DNA from: Dictyocoela muelleri
Lineage: Eukaryota; Microsporidia
Reading direction: 5' to 3'
Assembly (NCBI GenBank): GCA_016256075.1
Contig: SDVU01000030.1
Location: 1-26,832 of the forward strand
DNA length: 26,832 nt
Shown here: piece by piece, positions 1 to 9,815 of the stretch
How positions within the stretch are numbered: the first letter of the stretch is position 1
Layout: the number at the start of each line of letters is the position of its first letter
Translations under genes and position numbers: made by a program
Notes under the pieces: generated by a model
What the model was told of the DNA's origin: nothing
Databases searched by the model: none
What the model saw: only the letters and a program-made list of their open reading frames with translations

Positions 1-101
1 TGTATGCTCAAAGGAATGGGAATACACTCTTTTTAGGGGGGGGGCTGGTGGCCGGGTTCATAAGTTACTTTTATGCTTAAGAAAAAAAATGATGAATTCT
101 T

Positions 102-372
102 CCTCAAAAGGTATCAGTATTTTTATGAAGAAGAGCAACTAGAAGAATAATTGATATGTCAAATATCATGTTGATGAATAATATTATATTTAAATCTTCA
201 AATTGATCGAAAATTTTACTTTTACTAAATTTAGCTTTGACAAGTTTAGTAAAAGTATAATTTTTGATTAATTTGAAAATTTAAATTTAATATTATTCAT
301 CAACATGAAATATGAAATATCAGTAATTCTTCTAGTTACTCTTCTCCTCAAAAATACTGATACCTTTTGAGG
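102..372. repeat. Hairpin (fold-back) element A
   Basis: A near-complete palindrome centred near 237. The left arm begins CCTCAAAAGGTATCAGTA and the right arm ends with its reverse complement, TACTGATACCTTTTGAGG. The arms pair almost throughout, with scattered mismatches and a short loop around GCTTTGACAAG. No reading frame is visible. It is probably a non-autonomous fold-back or MITE-like element, because a second, cut-down copy lies at 702-887. The first 100 bases of the window hold only a G-rich tract (about 37-57) and nothing recognisable. Confidence 0.75.
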
Positions 373-373
373 G

Positions 374-701
374 CCTATTTGCTAGACATATTTCTGATCA
401 AATAATATAATTATTTTGTTTTAGGGTTAGGGTAAACAATTCTGAGGAAAACGTTCTTTTTTTGCAATTTCATTAACATATATGCATCGCCTTATGCTAT
501 TATATTATTATTTATAAATAATACTTTATTTAATAACAATCAATTTAAAAGAATTATTTATAAATAATAATATAATATCATAAGGTAAAGCATATATGGA
601 AAATTAAATTCAGAATTAAGAACGTTTTCCTTTATAATTGTTTTCCTAACCCTAAAACCAAATAATTATATTATTTGAACATAAATATGTCTTCAAATAG
701 G
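374..701. repeat. Hairpin element B
   Basis: A second long imperfect palindrome centred near 537 and butting against hairpins A and C. The outer arms read CCTATTTG..AGACATATTT and its complement. The inner arms carry AAAACGTTC and TTATTATTTATAAATAAT on both sides. It contains TTTTAGGGTTAGGG and its mirror image, which is too short to be a telomere. No coding capacity is seen. Confidence 0.7.
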
Positions 702-887
702 ACCGAAAAAAATATCAGTAATTTTGAGGATAAGAGAAACTAGAAGAAATATTGATATGTCAAATTTTATGTTTATTTTTAATATTAAATTAAAATTTTC
801 AAATCGATCAAAAATTATACTTTTCTAAATTTGATTTTGCCAAATTTAGTAAAAGTATAATTTTTGATCGATACGAAAATTTAAATT
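702..887. repeat. Truncated second copy of hairpin A
   Basis: The sequence from about 709 follows hairpin A from ATATCAGTA through AACTAGAAGAA and TTGATATGTCAAAT to the loop. The second arm stops at about 887, where the 22-bp array begins. The later element at 888 therefore seems to have cut or landed in this copy. Confidence 0.65.
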
Positions 888-900
888 TACAGGGTCATGC

Positions 901-1031
901 ATTAATATATACAAAAATTTTCAATAATAATACAAAAATTTTCATTAATATATACAAAAATTTTCAATAATATATACAAAAATTTTCATTAATATATACA
1001 AAAATTTTCAATAATATATACAAAAATTTTC
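901..1031 (+). repeat. Six-unit 22-bp tandem array (left terminus)
   Basis: Units of 22, 21, 22, 22, 22 and 22 bases alternate ATTAAT.. and AATAAT.. starts and all end in ACAAAAATTTTC. The array forms the left terminus of the palindromic element and is the target into which Merlin copy 1 inserted. Confidence 0.85.
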
Positions 1032-2133
1032 GGATCTGTACTAAAATTTCCCCCGGGGGAAATTTTAGTACAGCTAAAAAGACTGATTTTTTAACACATG
1101 ATGAAACCTTTTGAATTATTTAAAAAAATTTAAACATTTAATGAAAAGGAGTTTATTGATTTTTTATTTGAAAATAATTTTATTAAAAAAGAATTGTTTT
1201 GCCCGAGCTGTAATAATTCCTGCCTTTTCAGGAAACATAAGAAAAACAATGACGGATATTCATGGAGATGCATTAATCCAAAATGCAGTTCATATAAAAA
1301 ATATTTTTCATTACGAAAAGATAGTTTTTTTTGAAAATTTTAACATTTCGTTAAAAATTATTTTTAAAGTAATCTTGTTTTATATTTCTAAAATGCCTAG
1401 ATATAGCATTATTAATTCCTTTATTATAGAGAAAAACACTGTTCATAAAATAATTAGAAAAATTGTTGAAAAAATTCCATATCCTGATTTTTCCGATAAT
1501 AAACTTGGAGGTGAAGGCAATATAGTTCAAATAGACGAAACAATGTTAAATTTAAAGGTTAAAAGCCATAGAGGCAGATCACCGCAAAATAAAACAGATG
1601 CATTGGTGATAATTGAATACAATGACGTGATAAAACGGGTATTCGCATGCACAATTAATGCTAAAACAGAAGAATATATTGTCCCAATTATATGTTCACA
1701 AGTTGCCTCGAATTCTACAATTTGGACAGATGAACATGGTGCATATCACAATTTAAAAGATTTTAACTATGATCATGATACTGTTATACATAAATATAAA
1801 TTTATTAATTAAGAGACTGGTGCAAATACGCAGGCTGTTGAGTGTTTTAATAATTTAATAAAAAAAGAAATTAAATTAAGAATGGGTATTAAAACTGAAA
1901 AAAGAGAAGAATTTTTAAAAGAAATTTGCCATTTTTATAACAATAAGTCTGATTTTATGGAAAAGGTATTGAATTTAATTAAATTATAATTAATATAAAT
2001 GTTTTTATTTTATTTTTTTTTTAAATTTATTTTTATTGATTTAACTGATTTTTTTATTTAAAAATTTTTTTTATTTTTTATGGGGGAAAATTTTAGTACA
2101 GCCATACCCGGGGTAAAATTTTAGTACAGATCC
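1032..2133 (+). mobile_element. Merlin-type DNA transposon, copy 1
   Basis: A 1102-bp element with termini GGATCTGTACTAAAATTT and AAATTTTAGTACAGATCC, flanked by the perfect 8-bp duplication AAATTTTC (1024-1031 and 2134-2141). Terminal inverted repeats beginning GG, an 8-bp target duplication and an IS1016/IS1595-like transposase define Merlin. The left end has the terminal motif followed at once by its own complement, CCCCCGGGGGAAATTTTAGTACAG. The right end has the motif twice in the same direction (2083-2102 and 2108-2131). It sits inside a 22-bp repeat array. Confidence 0.88.
1098..1989 (+). pseudogene. Merlin (IS1595-like) transposase, broken
   Basis: A DDE transposase of the Merlin/ISXO2 kind that would cut and paste the surrounding element. 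The start MMKPFELFKKI at 1098 is the likely original. A TAA at 1131-1133 follows, and then the same frame encodes a zinc ribbon (CPSC .. C .. CINPKC, about 1200-1290). The frame changes at the eight-T run 1325-1332. From there VQIDETML (first Asp), WTDEHGAYHNL (second Asp) and NTQAVECFNNLIKKEIK (final Glu) lie in one frame, broken by a TAA at 1810-1812 where relatives have Tyr in a VNYETG-like motif. The frame closes at 1987-1989. That makes two nonsense codons and one frameshift; all three catalytic residues survive. Full length would be about 295 residues. No promoter was recognised. Confidence 0.88.
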
Positions 2134-3519
2134 AAATTTTCAATAATATATACAAAAATTTTCAAAATATATATAATTTTAGACAATTTATACAAAAATT
2201 AAGGTATAAAATTTTGAAAATATAACGGGTTGGTTCTGAAAAACTTGAACTTAAAAAGTATAGAAATAGACAATATAGAAAATTCTTATAATTAGATTTT
2301 TTTATATATTTTAATATATTATGTCGCGCGCAGCGTGTGACATGCTCCCGGGGCGCGACATTTTTTTAAAAAAATGGGAAATTACTTTAGAGGGATTTAC
2401 TCTGATAGGTGTAACCACATATATTATTATGTACCACTCAATCAAAGGACTCAGGATATAAAAAATAAACAATAAAATTATAATTTTTATTAATGGATCA
2501 ATTTAAAAAAATTATGAATAAATCTTAATTGAGCATAGATTTTAAAAGCTAGACAAAAATATTTTTAAATTTAAATTTTTTTTATTTCACATTTTCAGAT
2601 TTAATTTTCTCCATTTCATAAACAATTTTTGGAACTCAAAGGGGTATGGACAAAAAAAAGATACAATAAAGGTTATAAAGACGAAAGATCCATACATTTT
2701 TTAGGATCCTATAAAAATCACCTCCTCTAATAAGAACCTTATAAAAATATATCCTTAAAGAACCTTATAAAAAACACCTTTTAATAAGATCGCTTTTGGA
2801 GCTAATTATAAATCTCGGATCATTTTTTTGTTATTTATCTAAACTACCACATTTGGTAATTTATGAGACTAAATATAATAAAAAATTAAATGTAAAAAAA
2901 TTATTTGGGGTCTATAATTAGCATAAAAATTTTATGTATTTCTGTCTTTATATTTTTTATTAAGCTGAATTTTTGGTCCTAACTTGTTAATGTACCAAAT
3001 TTTTACCTTATATACCCCATATATTTACCTTATATTACCATATTCTTTGTAATTTATTCGAAATTTGTTGAATCTTTAGATTGTTCTAGCACATAAATTT
3101 TTATTCCATAGAAAATTGTAATTTTAATGTTTATTTTTTTATATCCTGAATCCTCTGGTTCAGTGGTAATATAATATATGCTGACACAGTTATCAGAGTT
3201 GGAATCTCCATATTACCATTTTTATTTTTTCTGTAAAAATGTCGCGCGTTGGGCGTATTTCACGCGCTGCTCATGTCATGATACTATATTTAGTATATTT
3301 AGCTCTTCGAAATATACAGGATATAATAATATATCAAAATATATAAAACATTTGTTTGGGATTATTATTAGCAAAGAATTTTATATTTTATATTTTTTTA
3401 TATTTTTATACTTATGCTTTATCTCAATTTCTGGTCTTAAAACAGTCGTTGTGCCAAAATTTTATACCTTAACTTTTGTATATATTATTGAAAATTTTGT
3501 ATATATTAATGAAAATTTT

Positions 3520-3930
3520 GGATCTGTACAAAAATTTATACCCGGTGATAGCTGTACTAAAATTCCCCCATAAAAAAAAACAAATAATTTTATTTAATAA
3601 AATTTAACAAAAAGCAGATAAAATAATTAAAATAAATTATGAAGAGGTATTAAAGCATTTTTTATTAATTACATTTACATTAAATTTAAGATCTTTTTCA
3701 TAAAATCAATCTTATTATTTTTAAAATAGGATTTTTTTTAAAAAATACTCTCTCTGATTAATTTTAATCTTAATTCGTGTTTTCATTTTTTTTAAATTTT
3801 TTAATCTCTCAATAGCTTGTGTATTTTTTATTAATTAATTTAACAGATTTCATTTTGATTTCAAGAAAAAACATTTTTTTAGCTGTACTAAAATTTACCC
3901 CACCCCGGGGGCAAATTTTAGTACAGAACC
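3520..3930 (-). mobile_element. Merlin copy 2, internally deleted
   Basis: A 411-bp relative of copy 1 in the opposite direction. Both ends are present: GGATCTGTAC at 3520 and GTACAGAACC at 3921-3930, the latter with the same inverted doublet of the terminal motif as copy 1. Only the 3' part of the transposase remains on the minus strand, including NTQAIERLKN, matching NTQAVECFNN of copy 1, and a C-terminus like DFMKKILNLM. The N-terminal two thirds are missing and the remnant is frameshifted. No matching target duplication is seen (AAAATTTT against TAGAGTTC). Confidence 0.75.
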
Positions 3931-5304
3931 TAGAGTTCACTATTAAATGGAAAGATTTCAATATTAAATGGAAATATTTCACTATTAAATGAAAGGGTTT
4001 CACTATTAAATGGAAATATTTAAAATTTAAATTTTTCAATAATATAATTATTTTATTAAGTTAAAAAGAAAAAACGAGTCAATTAAAATAATTTATTCAT
4101 TATTTGCCTTATTCAATTGATTTCACATTTTTTGTATAAATTAAGAAATGTCTGTTGGGGACTCCCATTGAATTCATAAATTGCATTGATTATATATGTT
4201 TTCAATTTTTCTCGATCATTAGCTTCTGGCCTTCTACATGAAACTTTACTTTTAAGAATAGAAAATACATTTTCTAAATTGTTGAAATAGGGTTAATATA
4301 CAGGAAGATATTTCAAAGGAATCTCATTTATATCAAGAGTCTCTTTTACATGCCTTTTATGATGTATAGATACATTTTCCATTATTATAAAACTATCATT
4401 AGCAATAGTTCTCCTCTTTACACATCCATGAAGAAAATTACAAAACATTTCACTTGTGAATGATCCATCGACTAATGTGTAATCAATTATCACACTTGTA
4501 GATAAAATGGCGCAAAGTGAAATGTTTCTTATTTTTGAAGGCGACACTGATATAACGACATCTATGTTTTTTATTGAATACCCATAATCATTTGAAATGT
4601 GAAGATTGAATCCGATTTATCAGAATTAACAACTGATGATTTCTCCTGTTCAAAAGTTCGGCTGCATATAAAGCTCTTCTTTGCATATTAGGCCCTCTAA
4701 ATGTAACTGACGCTTTTCTTTTCAATCTTTTTCTTGTAAGGCCAGTTCTCTTTACTAGCCTCTTTATCTTACTTTTTGAATATAAAGTGTTATCATCTAA
4801 TATTTTTTGCACCTACTTGTGTAAGTGCATTCTCTCTTGCGAATATTTATTTTATCTTAGCCTTTTCTGAAGAAAATATCTTTGTATTTATGTTCTTTTT
4901 TTATTTATAAAAAGACAGAAAAAGGCTTCATTAACAGAAGTTTTAATAAATCTCTTTATTTAATATATTCTAGATACTGATAATCCAGTATTTACAGCTA
5001 GATCTTTTATGTTTCTATGACATAGGAACCTTTTTATTTGATTAAAAGTTTCTTCTGTTAGCTTTTTATATTTCCTTTTGGTATTTTGATTCATGAAGGG
5101 TATATTTTTTTTAAAAATAATAAATTATTGAAAAATTTCAAATAAAAATAATTTCATTTAAATTTTAAATCTTTCCATTTAATAGTGAAATCTTCCCATT
5201 TAATATTGAAATCTTTCCGTTTAAATTCTTAAATATATCCATTTAATAGTGAAATCTTTCCATTTAATAGTGAAATCTCCCATTTAATAATGGAATAACC
5301 CGTA
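3931..5304 (-). mobile_element. Mariner-type (Tc1/IS630) transposon 1
   Basis: Bounded by inverted terminal arrays of a 21-bp unit with core TTTCACTATTAAATGGAAA: four units at 3937-4020 and about six inverted units at 5165-5297. The right tip reads TACGGGTTATTCC outward to inward (TA at 5303-5304). The left tip TAGAGTTCAC is degraded and abuts Merlin copy 2. The element encodes an IS630-like transposase on the minus strand. A TA target site is expected for the superfamily and fits both ends. Confidence 0.75.
4113..5094 (-). pseudogene. Mariner/IS630-type transposase, broken
   Basis: The start MNQNTKRKYKKLTEETFNQI at 5094 opens a helix-turn-helix N-terminus (FLCHRNIKDLAVNTGLSVSRIY), followed by several in-frame stops. 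A second helical block (KIKRLVKRTGLTRKRLKRK) lies at about 4710-4770. A frameshift at about 4605-4615 precedes GFNLHISNDYGYS, the region after the first catalytic Asp. The block NISLCAILSTSVIIDYTLVD and FIIMENVSIHHKRHV follow; the latter is the second Asp site, here Glu. KYLPVY is followed by a stop, and NNLENVFSILKSKV carries the third acidic residue. The frame ends at 4113-4115. About 327 codons is normal for the family. At least five stops and one frameshift make it dead. Confidence 0.85.
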
Positions 5305-5819
5305 AAAATAAAAAAAATATATTAAATAAATTATATTTTTTTAATAAAAACATCATCTTAATCATTTTTTAAATGTAAATTTATTTTAAGATTTTGAATT
5401 TCTTTTAAAAATTTCAAGAATTTTTATTTAAATTTTCGAAGTTTCAATTAAAAAAATTTAAGAGTTTTATTTTAAATAAAATTAAAGTTTCTATATTTAA
5501 ATGTATTTTGAAATTTAAATTTGACATATAAATTTTAAGATTTTTAATACAACCCCTCAAGCCTGGGAACTCCTCAACCCCATGGCAATTATAAATTTCT
5601 CTTTTAATTTAAATTAGTTTGGCAATGATTTATTTTTTAGATTTTAAATCCTAAGAATTATAGAAATTATTACTCGTAAAATTATTCTTAAAATATGTTT
5701 TTATTATATTTAAAAAGCGATTTATGTAACAATTCTGGTCCGTAATTACTAAATAATTTAGTCAATAAACTAATTTAGTCGCTAAGAAATATAAATATGA
5801 TAAAATTGTAATTTTCAAT
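5305..5819. other. AT-rich spacer, nothing recognised
   Basis: About 515 bases of runs of A and T. The only GC-richer stretch is CCCCTCAAGCCTGGGAACTCC near 5555. No frame longer than a few dozen codons, inverted repeat or similarity to other parts of the window was found. Confidence 0.6.
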
Positions 5820-5821
5820 TA

Positions 5822-6005
5822 CAGGGTTATTCATTTATATAGATCACTTTATTCATTCATATAGATCACTTTATTCATTCATATAGATCGCTTTATTAAT
5901 TCATATAGATAACTTTATTTATTTATATAGACCGCATTATTTATTTATATAGACCGATTTATTCATTTATATAGATCACTTTCTTAATTTATTTAGATCA
6001 AATTA
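5822..6005 (+). repeat. Eight-unit 22-bp array (left terminus)
   Basis: Eight consecutive units follow the pattern TTCATTYATATAGATCRCTT, drifting toward TTTATATAGACCG in units 5 and 6. The inverted counterpart is at about 7005-7262 (ATAAAGTGATCTATGTAAAT and variants, roughly 11 units). Confidence 0.85.
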
Positions 6006-6025
6006 TAAATATTATAATATATAAG

Positions 6026-6465
6026 AGCAAGATAGCTCAGTGACTAACAATATTGAATATACATTATAGTATCATGGTTCCAATTTCGTGGATATCATTT
6101 TCATAAATAAATTAGAATTAAATTATGCGGTCAAAATATATAATACTATAGTATTAATATACTGTTGTTCTTGTGTGGTATGGCTAATTAAAACACGATA
6201 TAATATAGAAATGAAGCATAAATGAGGTCTCCCAAGTAATGATACGAGTGTAGAAACACCAATGGTAAAGTTAGTAGAAAAAACATGAAAAAGCCCCTAT
6301 TCAATATATACTACTGAGTCCTTGATAAAACGAATAACAATTAAAAAACTAAGCCCATGAGTAGCTTAGTAGAGGCGTATTACTTAATAGCAGGAACTGA
6401 AGGTCAAATAATAATGTTTAATAAACACATCAATTTTCTACCTATATATGTTGTTAGCATGTAAT
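6026..6465 (+). mobile_element. tRNA-derived SINE, copy 1
   Basis: A tRNA-like head with an A box (TAGCTCAGTGACTAACA, 6033-6049) and a weakened B box (GGTTCCAATTT, 6075-6085). The body is shared with the other copies (TTGTTCTTGTGTGGTATGG, ATGAAGCATAA, GAGTCCTTGATAAAACGA). The tail ends ATATATGTTGTTAGCATGTAAT. No protein is encoded. Such elements are transcribed by RNA polymerase III and moved by a partner LINE; none is visible here. Confidence 0.7.
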
Positions 6466-6507
6466 TTAAATTTTGGGAATTAATTATAAACAGATATATA
6501 TATATAT

Positions 6508-6956
6508 ATTACATGCTGACAACATCCATAGCAGCCACTCGAATAAATTCCCTCTATAGAAGTCTTTATACTTAATGTCTCTGGTAATTAAATAATGCAT
6601 AACTCCTAAATAACAGAAGACCAGCTCTATACTCGATGTTCGTTTCATATATGATCCTGAAATTACAGGTAATTTTGTCTTTTATGGGGTTATATTTTTT
6701 TACTACTTATTTTGACGATATGCACTTCGCACTCATTCAACACCTAAGTGAGTCTCTTCTACTGCATCACATATCGAAAAAACTCTTAATCAACCATATA
6801 GCACTGAAAAAACAATATATTAATATTTTATTTCTATAGTTTTTGACCGATTAATTTAAACCCCAATTATTTATTAAAGAGTTACGTCAGCGGGATTCGA
6901 ACCTCGATACTTTCATTTTACATTCAAGAGTGTTAATCATAGAGCTATCTGGTGTA
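6508..6956 (-). mobile_element. tRNA-derived SINE, copy 2 (inverted)
   Basis: On the minus strand the head has a clear A box (TAGCTCTATGATTAACA, 6932-6948) and B box (GAGGTTCGAATCCCG, 6891-6905). The body and the tail TATGGATGTTGTCAGCATGTAAT follow, running into a TA repeat. It faces copy 1 tail to tail, making an inverted repeat of about 930 bp. Open frames across it, including a 67-codon one at 6636-6839, are incidental. Confidence 0.8.
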
Positions 6957-7391
6957 AAATTATTTTTTAAAGATAATAAATAAATTGTTAAAGTCTCCTA
7001 TGTAAATAAATAAAGTGAGTTATAAAAAAAAGGAATAGAGCGATTTATTTAAATATATAAAGTGATCTATGTAAATATATAAAGTGATTTATGCAAATAT
7101 ATAAAGTGCTCTATGTAAATTAATAAAGTGACTATATAAATGAATAAAATTATCTAAGTAAATAAATGAAGTGATCTATATAACCAAGTGAAATGATCTA
7201 TATAAATAAATAAATGATCTATATGAATGAATAAAGTGATTAAATAAATGAATAAAGTGTTATATAAAAAATTAAAACTTTTAAATAAAAATTTCATAAT
7301 ATCATTGCTAGGTAATACGACATCTTTTAGTCATTCATAGTCGAATAATTGTCTAAAAATTAGTTAGAAAGACAATCTTAAAATAATTTTT

Positions 7392-7560
7392 TATGTGTTT
7401 AAAGGTATGGTGATCTGATATTTTTGTTATGATAAATGAGTGCCGCTAAATGAATGCCGAAAATTGAGTGTCACAGTTTGTGTCACTTCAAATTGAGTCC
7501 TTGCAAATTATGTGTCCGCAAATTGGGTGCCAACAAATTGAAGGCTCATAAATTTGGCTT
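7392..7560 (+). repeat. Left copy of 169-bp target duplication (MULE 1)
   Basis: Aligns without gaps to 9168-9336, with a constant offset of 1776 and about 18 differences. It begins with a non-repetitive stretch (GGTGATCTGATATTTTTGTT) and continues as a minisatellite of about 15-bp units related to AAATTGAGTGCC. It ends exactly where the MULE terminus TCCGAAAAAATGCC starts. Confidence 0.85.
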
Positions 7561-9167
7561 TCCGAAAAAATGCCCCAGGGGATTTTTTCGGATTTTCAGG
7601 TGCATTTTTCCGTAAAAAGCCCCAGCATTTTATATATTTTAAAAAAAATAAATTAATAATAAAAGCATAATTAAATTTTTATTTATTGAAATAAATAAAT
7701 TAATAATAAAAACATATTTAAATTTTTATTTATTGAAATAAATATTGATAATTTCTTCCAATACCATAAAAAATCCAAATTCATTGTAAAAATGATAGTT
7801 GAGAACTATTGTTCTAATTAACTCATTTGAATCTTTTTGGACTTTTATTTTGCCTGATTTCAAATTATTCATCTATAAGAATTTCCGCCTCTCCTCTTTC
7901 TTTAATATATCGATTATTCTCACAAGTTCGGGTTCCTTATTCACCAATTTTGAATTTAAATGGCGATGATATGCTTCACACGAGTTGGTTTTTGTCGGTA
8001 TAGAATTAACTATTCGATGATTTATTGACCAAAATTTAATTTCTTTCGTGTTTATTTTAGCAGTATTAATAATAAAATTTCTGTAGAAAAAATCATAAAT
8101 TTTGGAATATGCTTGATCATCCTTTACCTTTTTTTCAATTTATTAAACTCTTTTTCAACAGAATTTATTGGAACATATGATAATAGCATTAAGTACTTAA
8201 TAAATTTTTTAAAATCATTATTTGTTTTATATTCAGAAATTAAATTCAATTTTTGTAATTGTCTTATTATTACTTGACTAAAATGAAAGTAACAGCCAAA
8301 TAATTCAGTATCAGGAAAAGATTTTTGTATCGCGTTGTATTGAGCCCACTCAAAATCCACAATAAAAAAATTGGGAAATTGAATATTATTTTTTTAAGAA
8401 TATTGAAAATTTTCAGATAATTTCCTTCGTTTTTACGCTCCATCATAACATAACACAATGGAAATATTTTTCTAAAATAAAAACCATGTATTATGTATAA
8501 TTGACTAAATTTTCTGGTGATGTATAAAATGTCGCATCACCTAACCATACAGAAGAGTTGGACAAAATTTTAAAATTCTCATAAGTATAAAAAATTATGT
8601 AATTTTCTTCTTTATCTGCAATATTGAAACTTTGAATAAAACTTTCTATTATCAAACGTATATTTACGAATTTCTAAAATTTTATCATCTTCAGTGGCAG
8701 TAGGTATTATTTTTGCTTTCTGTCTTCTAACATAATAATCCCGAATATTGTCATATTTATCTAAATTTTTATAATTTTCTGCATTAATATCAGCAGTAGA
8801 TGCCAGTAAGGTTTGCTCAAAAGTATCATTAGCATTTTCAACTTTATAATTCAATCTAGTATTAACTTTTATTTGAAAAAGCTTATGATTTCTTCATCAT
8901 GCCAATGCGGTGCCTCTAATAATACATTTTCAAGATTACTATCAGTGTGAAGTCGACCCGAACAATCTCCCCTTTTACAACGCCATGTAATAAAATTTCC
9001 ATTGTTTATTTTAAAATATATATATATAATATATATAATTTTTCTTCCACCTTTTTGTGAAATTATTTGTTTTATTGGCTCCATAAGGGTAAAAAAAAGG
9101 TTGGTGCATTTTTACGGAAAAATGCACCAGAAAAATCCGAAAAAATACCCTGGGGCATTTTTTCGGA
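7561..9167 (-). mobile_element. MULE 1 (Mutator-like transposon)
   Basis: A 1607-bp element. The termini TCCGAAAAAATGCCCCAGGG and its complement open an inverted repeat of about 60 bp that is about 95% identical. Each terminus can itself fold (TCCGAAAAAATGCCCC / GGGGATTTTTTCGGA). The interior encodes a FLYWCH finger and a MULE transposase on the minus strand. A 47-bp period tandem duplication (about 7645-7740) lies just inside the left repeat. Ordinary MULEs make 8-11 bp target duplications; here 169-bp direct repeats abut both ends. Confidence 0.88.
7726..9084 (-). pseudogene. MULE transposase with FLYWCH zinc finger, broken
   Basis: The start MEPIKQIISQKGGRK at 9084 leads into a FLYWCH-type finger (TWRCKRGDCSGRLHT and a following APHWHDEE) that would bind the element's ends. 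After a frameshift near 8860-8875 comes a linker with RRQKAKIIPTATEDDK. After another near 8640 come YIIFYTYENFKILSN and VWLGDATFYTSPENL, with the first catalytic Asp intact. Stops and a frameshift separate this from DFEWAQYNAIQKSF and GCYFHFSQVIIRQLQ, the second Asp and the C..H signature. The C-terminus has FWSINHRIVNSIPTKTN and SCEAYHRHLN (catalytic Glu), then one stop before FYNEFGFFMVLEE. The frame closes at 7726-7728. About 450 codons and four or more breaks; the catalytic triad is still visible. Confidence 0.88.
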
Positions 9168-9336
9168 TTGGGGTTTAAAGTTATGGTGATCTGATATTTT
9201 TGTTATGATAAATGAGTGCCGCAAAATGAGTGCCGAAAATTGAGTGCCACAGTTTGTGTCTCTTCAAATTGAGTCCTTGCAAATTATGTGTCTGAAAATT
9301 GGGTGCCCACAAATTGAATGCTCGAAAATTTAGTGC
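9168..9336 (+). repeat. Right copy of 169-bp target duplication (MULE 1)
   Basis: Starts at the base after the MULE's terminal TTTTTTCGGA and repeats 7392-7560 for 169 bases without net indels. The minisatellite continues for three more 15-bp units past 9336, as expected if the target lay inside a longer array. Bases 9337-9390 are the rest of that array and a short AT spacer. Confidence 0.85.
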
Positions 9337-9390
9337 CCACAAATTGAGTTCCTGCAAATTATGTCTTCTATTTTTGAATTTTATTATAGG

Positions 9391-9815
9391 CGTAGATTAG
9401 ATGTATCTGTGGTTAACACTCTATAATTTAACATTAATTATCGAGATTCGAATTATTTAAAGCCACGCTAATAAAAAACTAGTCATCAAATAATGCGGCC
9501 ATTAAATAAAGTTAAAATTAATAGTTGTTTTAGTGCGTTGGGCCGATTAATAGTTGGTTTTCATGACAATAAATCGTAAGAGACTCTCTTAGGCATGTTG
9601 AGAGCATCTTGTAAAACAATAGTAGATGGGAAAATTCATGAAATCTGATAATTAACAGTATCCTGATGAGTCATTGATAAAACGAAAATCGCGTATACAG
9701 CTATTGGCTTTAAGAAACGTATAATTTGAAGACCAGGAAACAAAAATATAAAGACTATGGTTGGAGACAACTCTTCATTTACAACTATAGATATTGTTAA
9801 ATACAATATATATTA
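9391..9815 (+). mobile_element. tRNA-derived SINE, copy 3
   Basis: A degenerate A box (ATGTATCTGTGGTTAACACT, 9401-9420) and B box (GAGATTCGAATTA, about 9443-9455) precede the shared body (ATGCGGCCATTAAATAA, CCTGATGAGTCATTGATAAA, ACGAAAATCGCGTATACAGC). The tail reads TATAGATATTGTTAAATAC. The ORC1-like gene lies 257 bp downstream on the opposite strand, with no feature seen in the gap 9816-10071. Confidence 0.75.

Larger units (their letters stand above)
888..3519. mobile_element. Palindromic element with tandem-repeat termini, interrupted by Merlin
   Basis: The left tip TACAGGGTCATGC is followed by six copies of a 21-22 bp unit with core ATATATACAAAAATTTTC (901-1031). One more unit and degenerate sequence follow the Merlin insertion at 2142-2195. 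Inverted units lie at 3476-3519. Between them the arms stay inverted-repetitive: GGTATAAAATTTTG near 2202 mirrors CAAAATTTTATACC near 3457. GC-rich GTCGCGCG blocks lie near 2325-2362 and 3240-3275, and CTCAGGATATAAAAAATAAAC near 2450 mirrors its complement near 3140. The unique centre, about 2490-3115, has three GAACCTTATAAAA-like repeats (2700-2790) and no open frame. The tip and array style match the mariner-type elements in this window, so I take it as a non-autonomous relative. The outer right end is lost at 3520-3931. Confidence 0.55.
5820..7270. mobile_element. Non-autonomous element with 22-bp-repeat termini
   Basis: The left tip TACAGGGTTATTC at 5820 leads into eight 22-bp units with core CATATAGATCACTTTATT (to about 6005). 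Inverted, more degenerate units fill about 7005-7262. The tip and the period match the two mariner-type elements, although the unit sequence differs. The interior (about 6026-6956) carries no transposase, only two SINEs in inverted, tail-to-tail order. The right tip is eroded and its exact end is uncertain. Confidence 0.65.

Noticed and set aside
422-660. Telomere repeat (TTAGGGTTAGGG and its complement)
   Set aside because: Only about two units, embedded in the arms of an internal hairpin.
3178-3573. 131-codon plus-strand open frame
   Set aside because: It runs through the right arm of the palindrome and the end of Merlin copy 2, has no protein-like pattern, and is explained by repeats.
3809-4039. 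76-codon minus-strand frame with repeated HLIVK
   Set aside because: It is the translation of the 21-bp terminal array of mariner 1 joined to the Merlin end.
6636-6839. 67-codon frame as a gene
   Set aside because: Lies wholly inside SINE copy 2 and is not kept open in the other SINE copies.
7392-9336. LTR-like reading of the 169-bp direct repeats
   Set aside because: The interior encodes a MULE transposase, the repeats lie outside inverted termini, and the other two copies have completely different flanking repeats, so they are target DNA and not part of the element.
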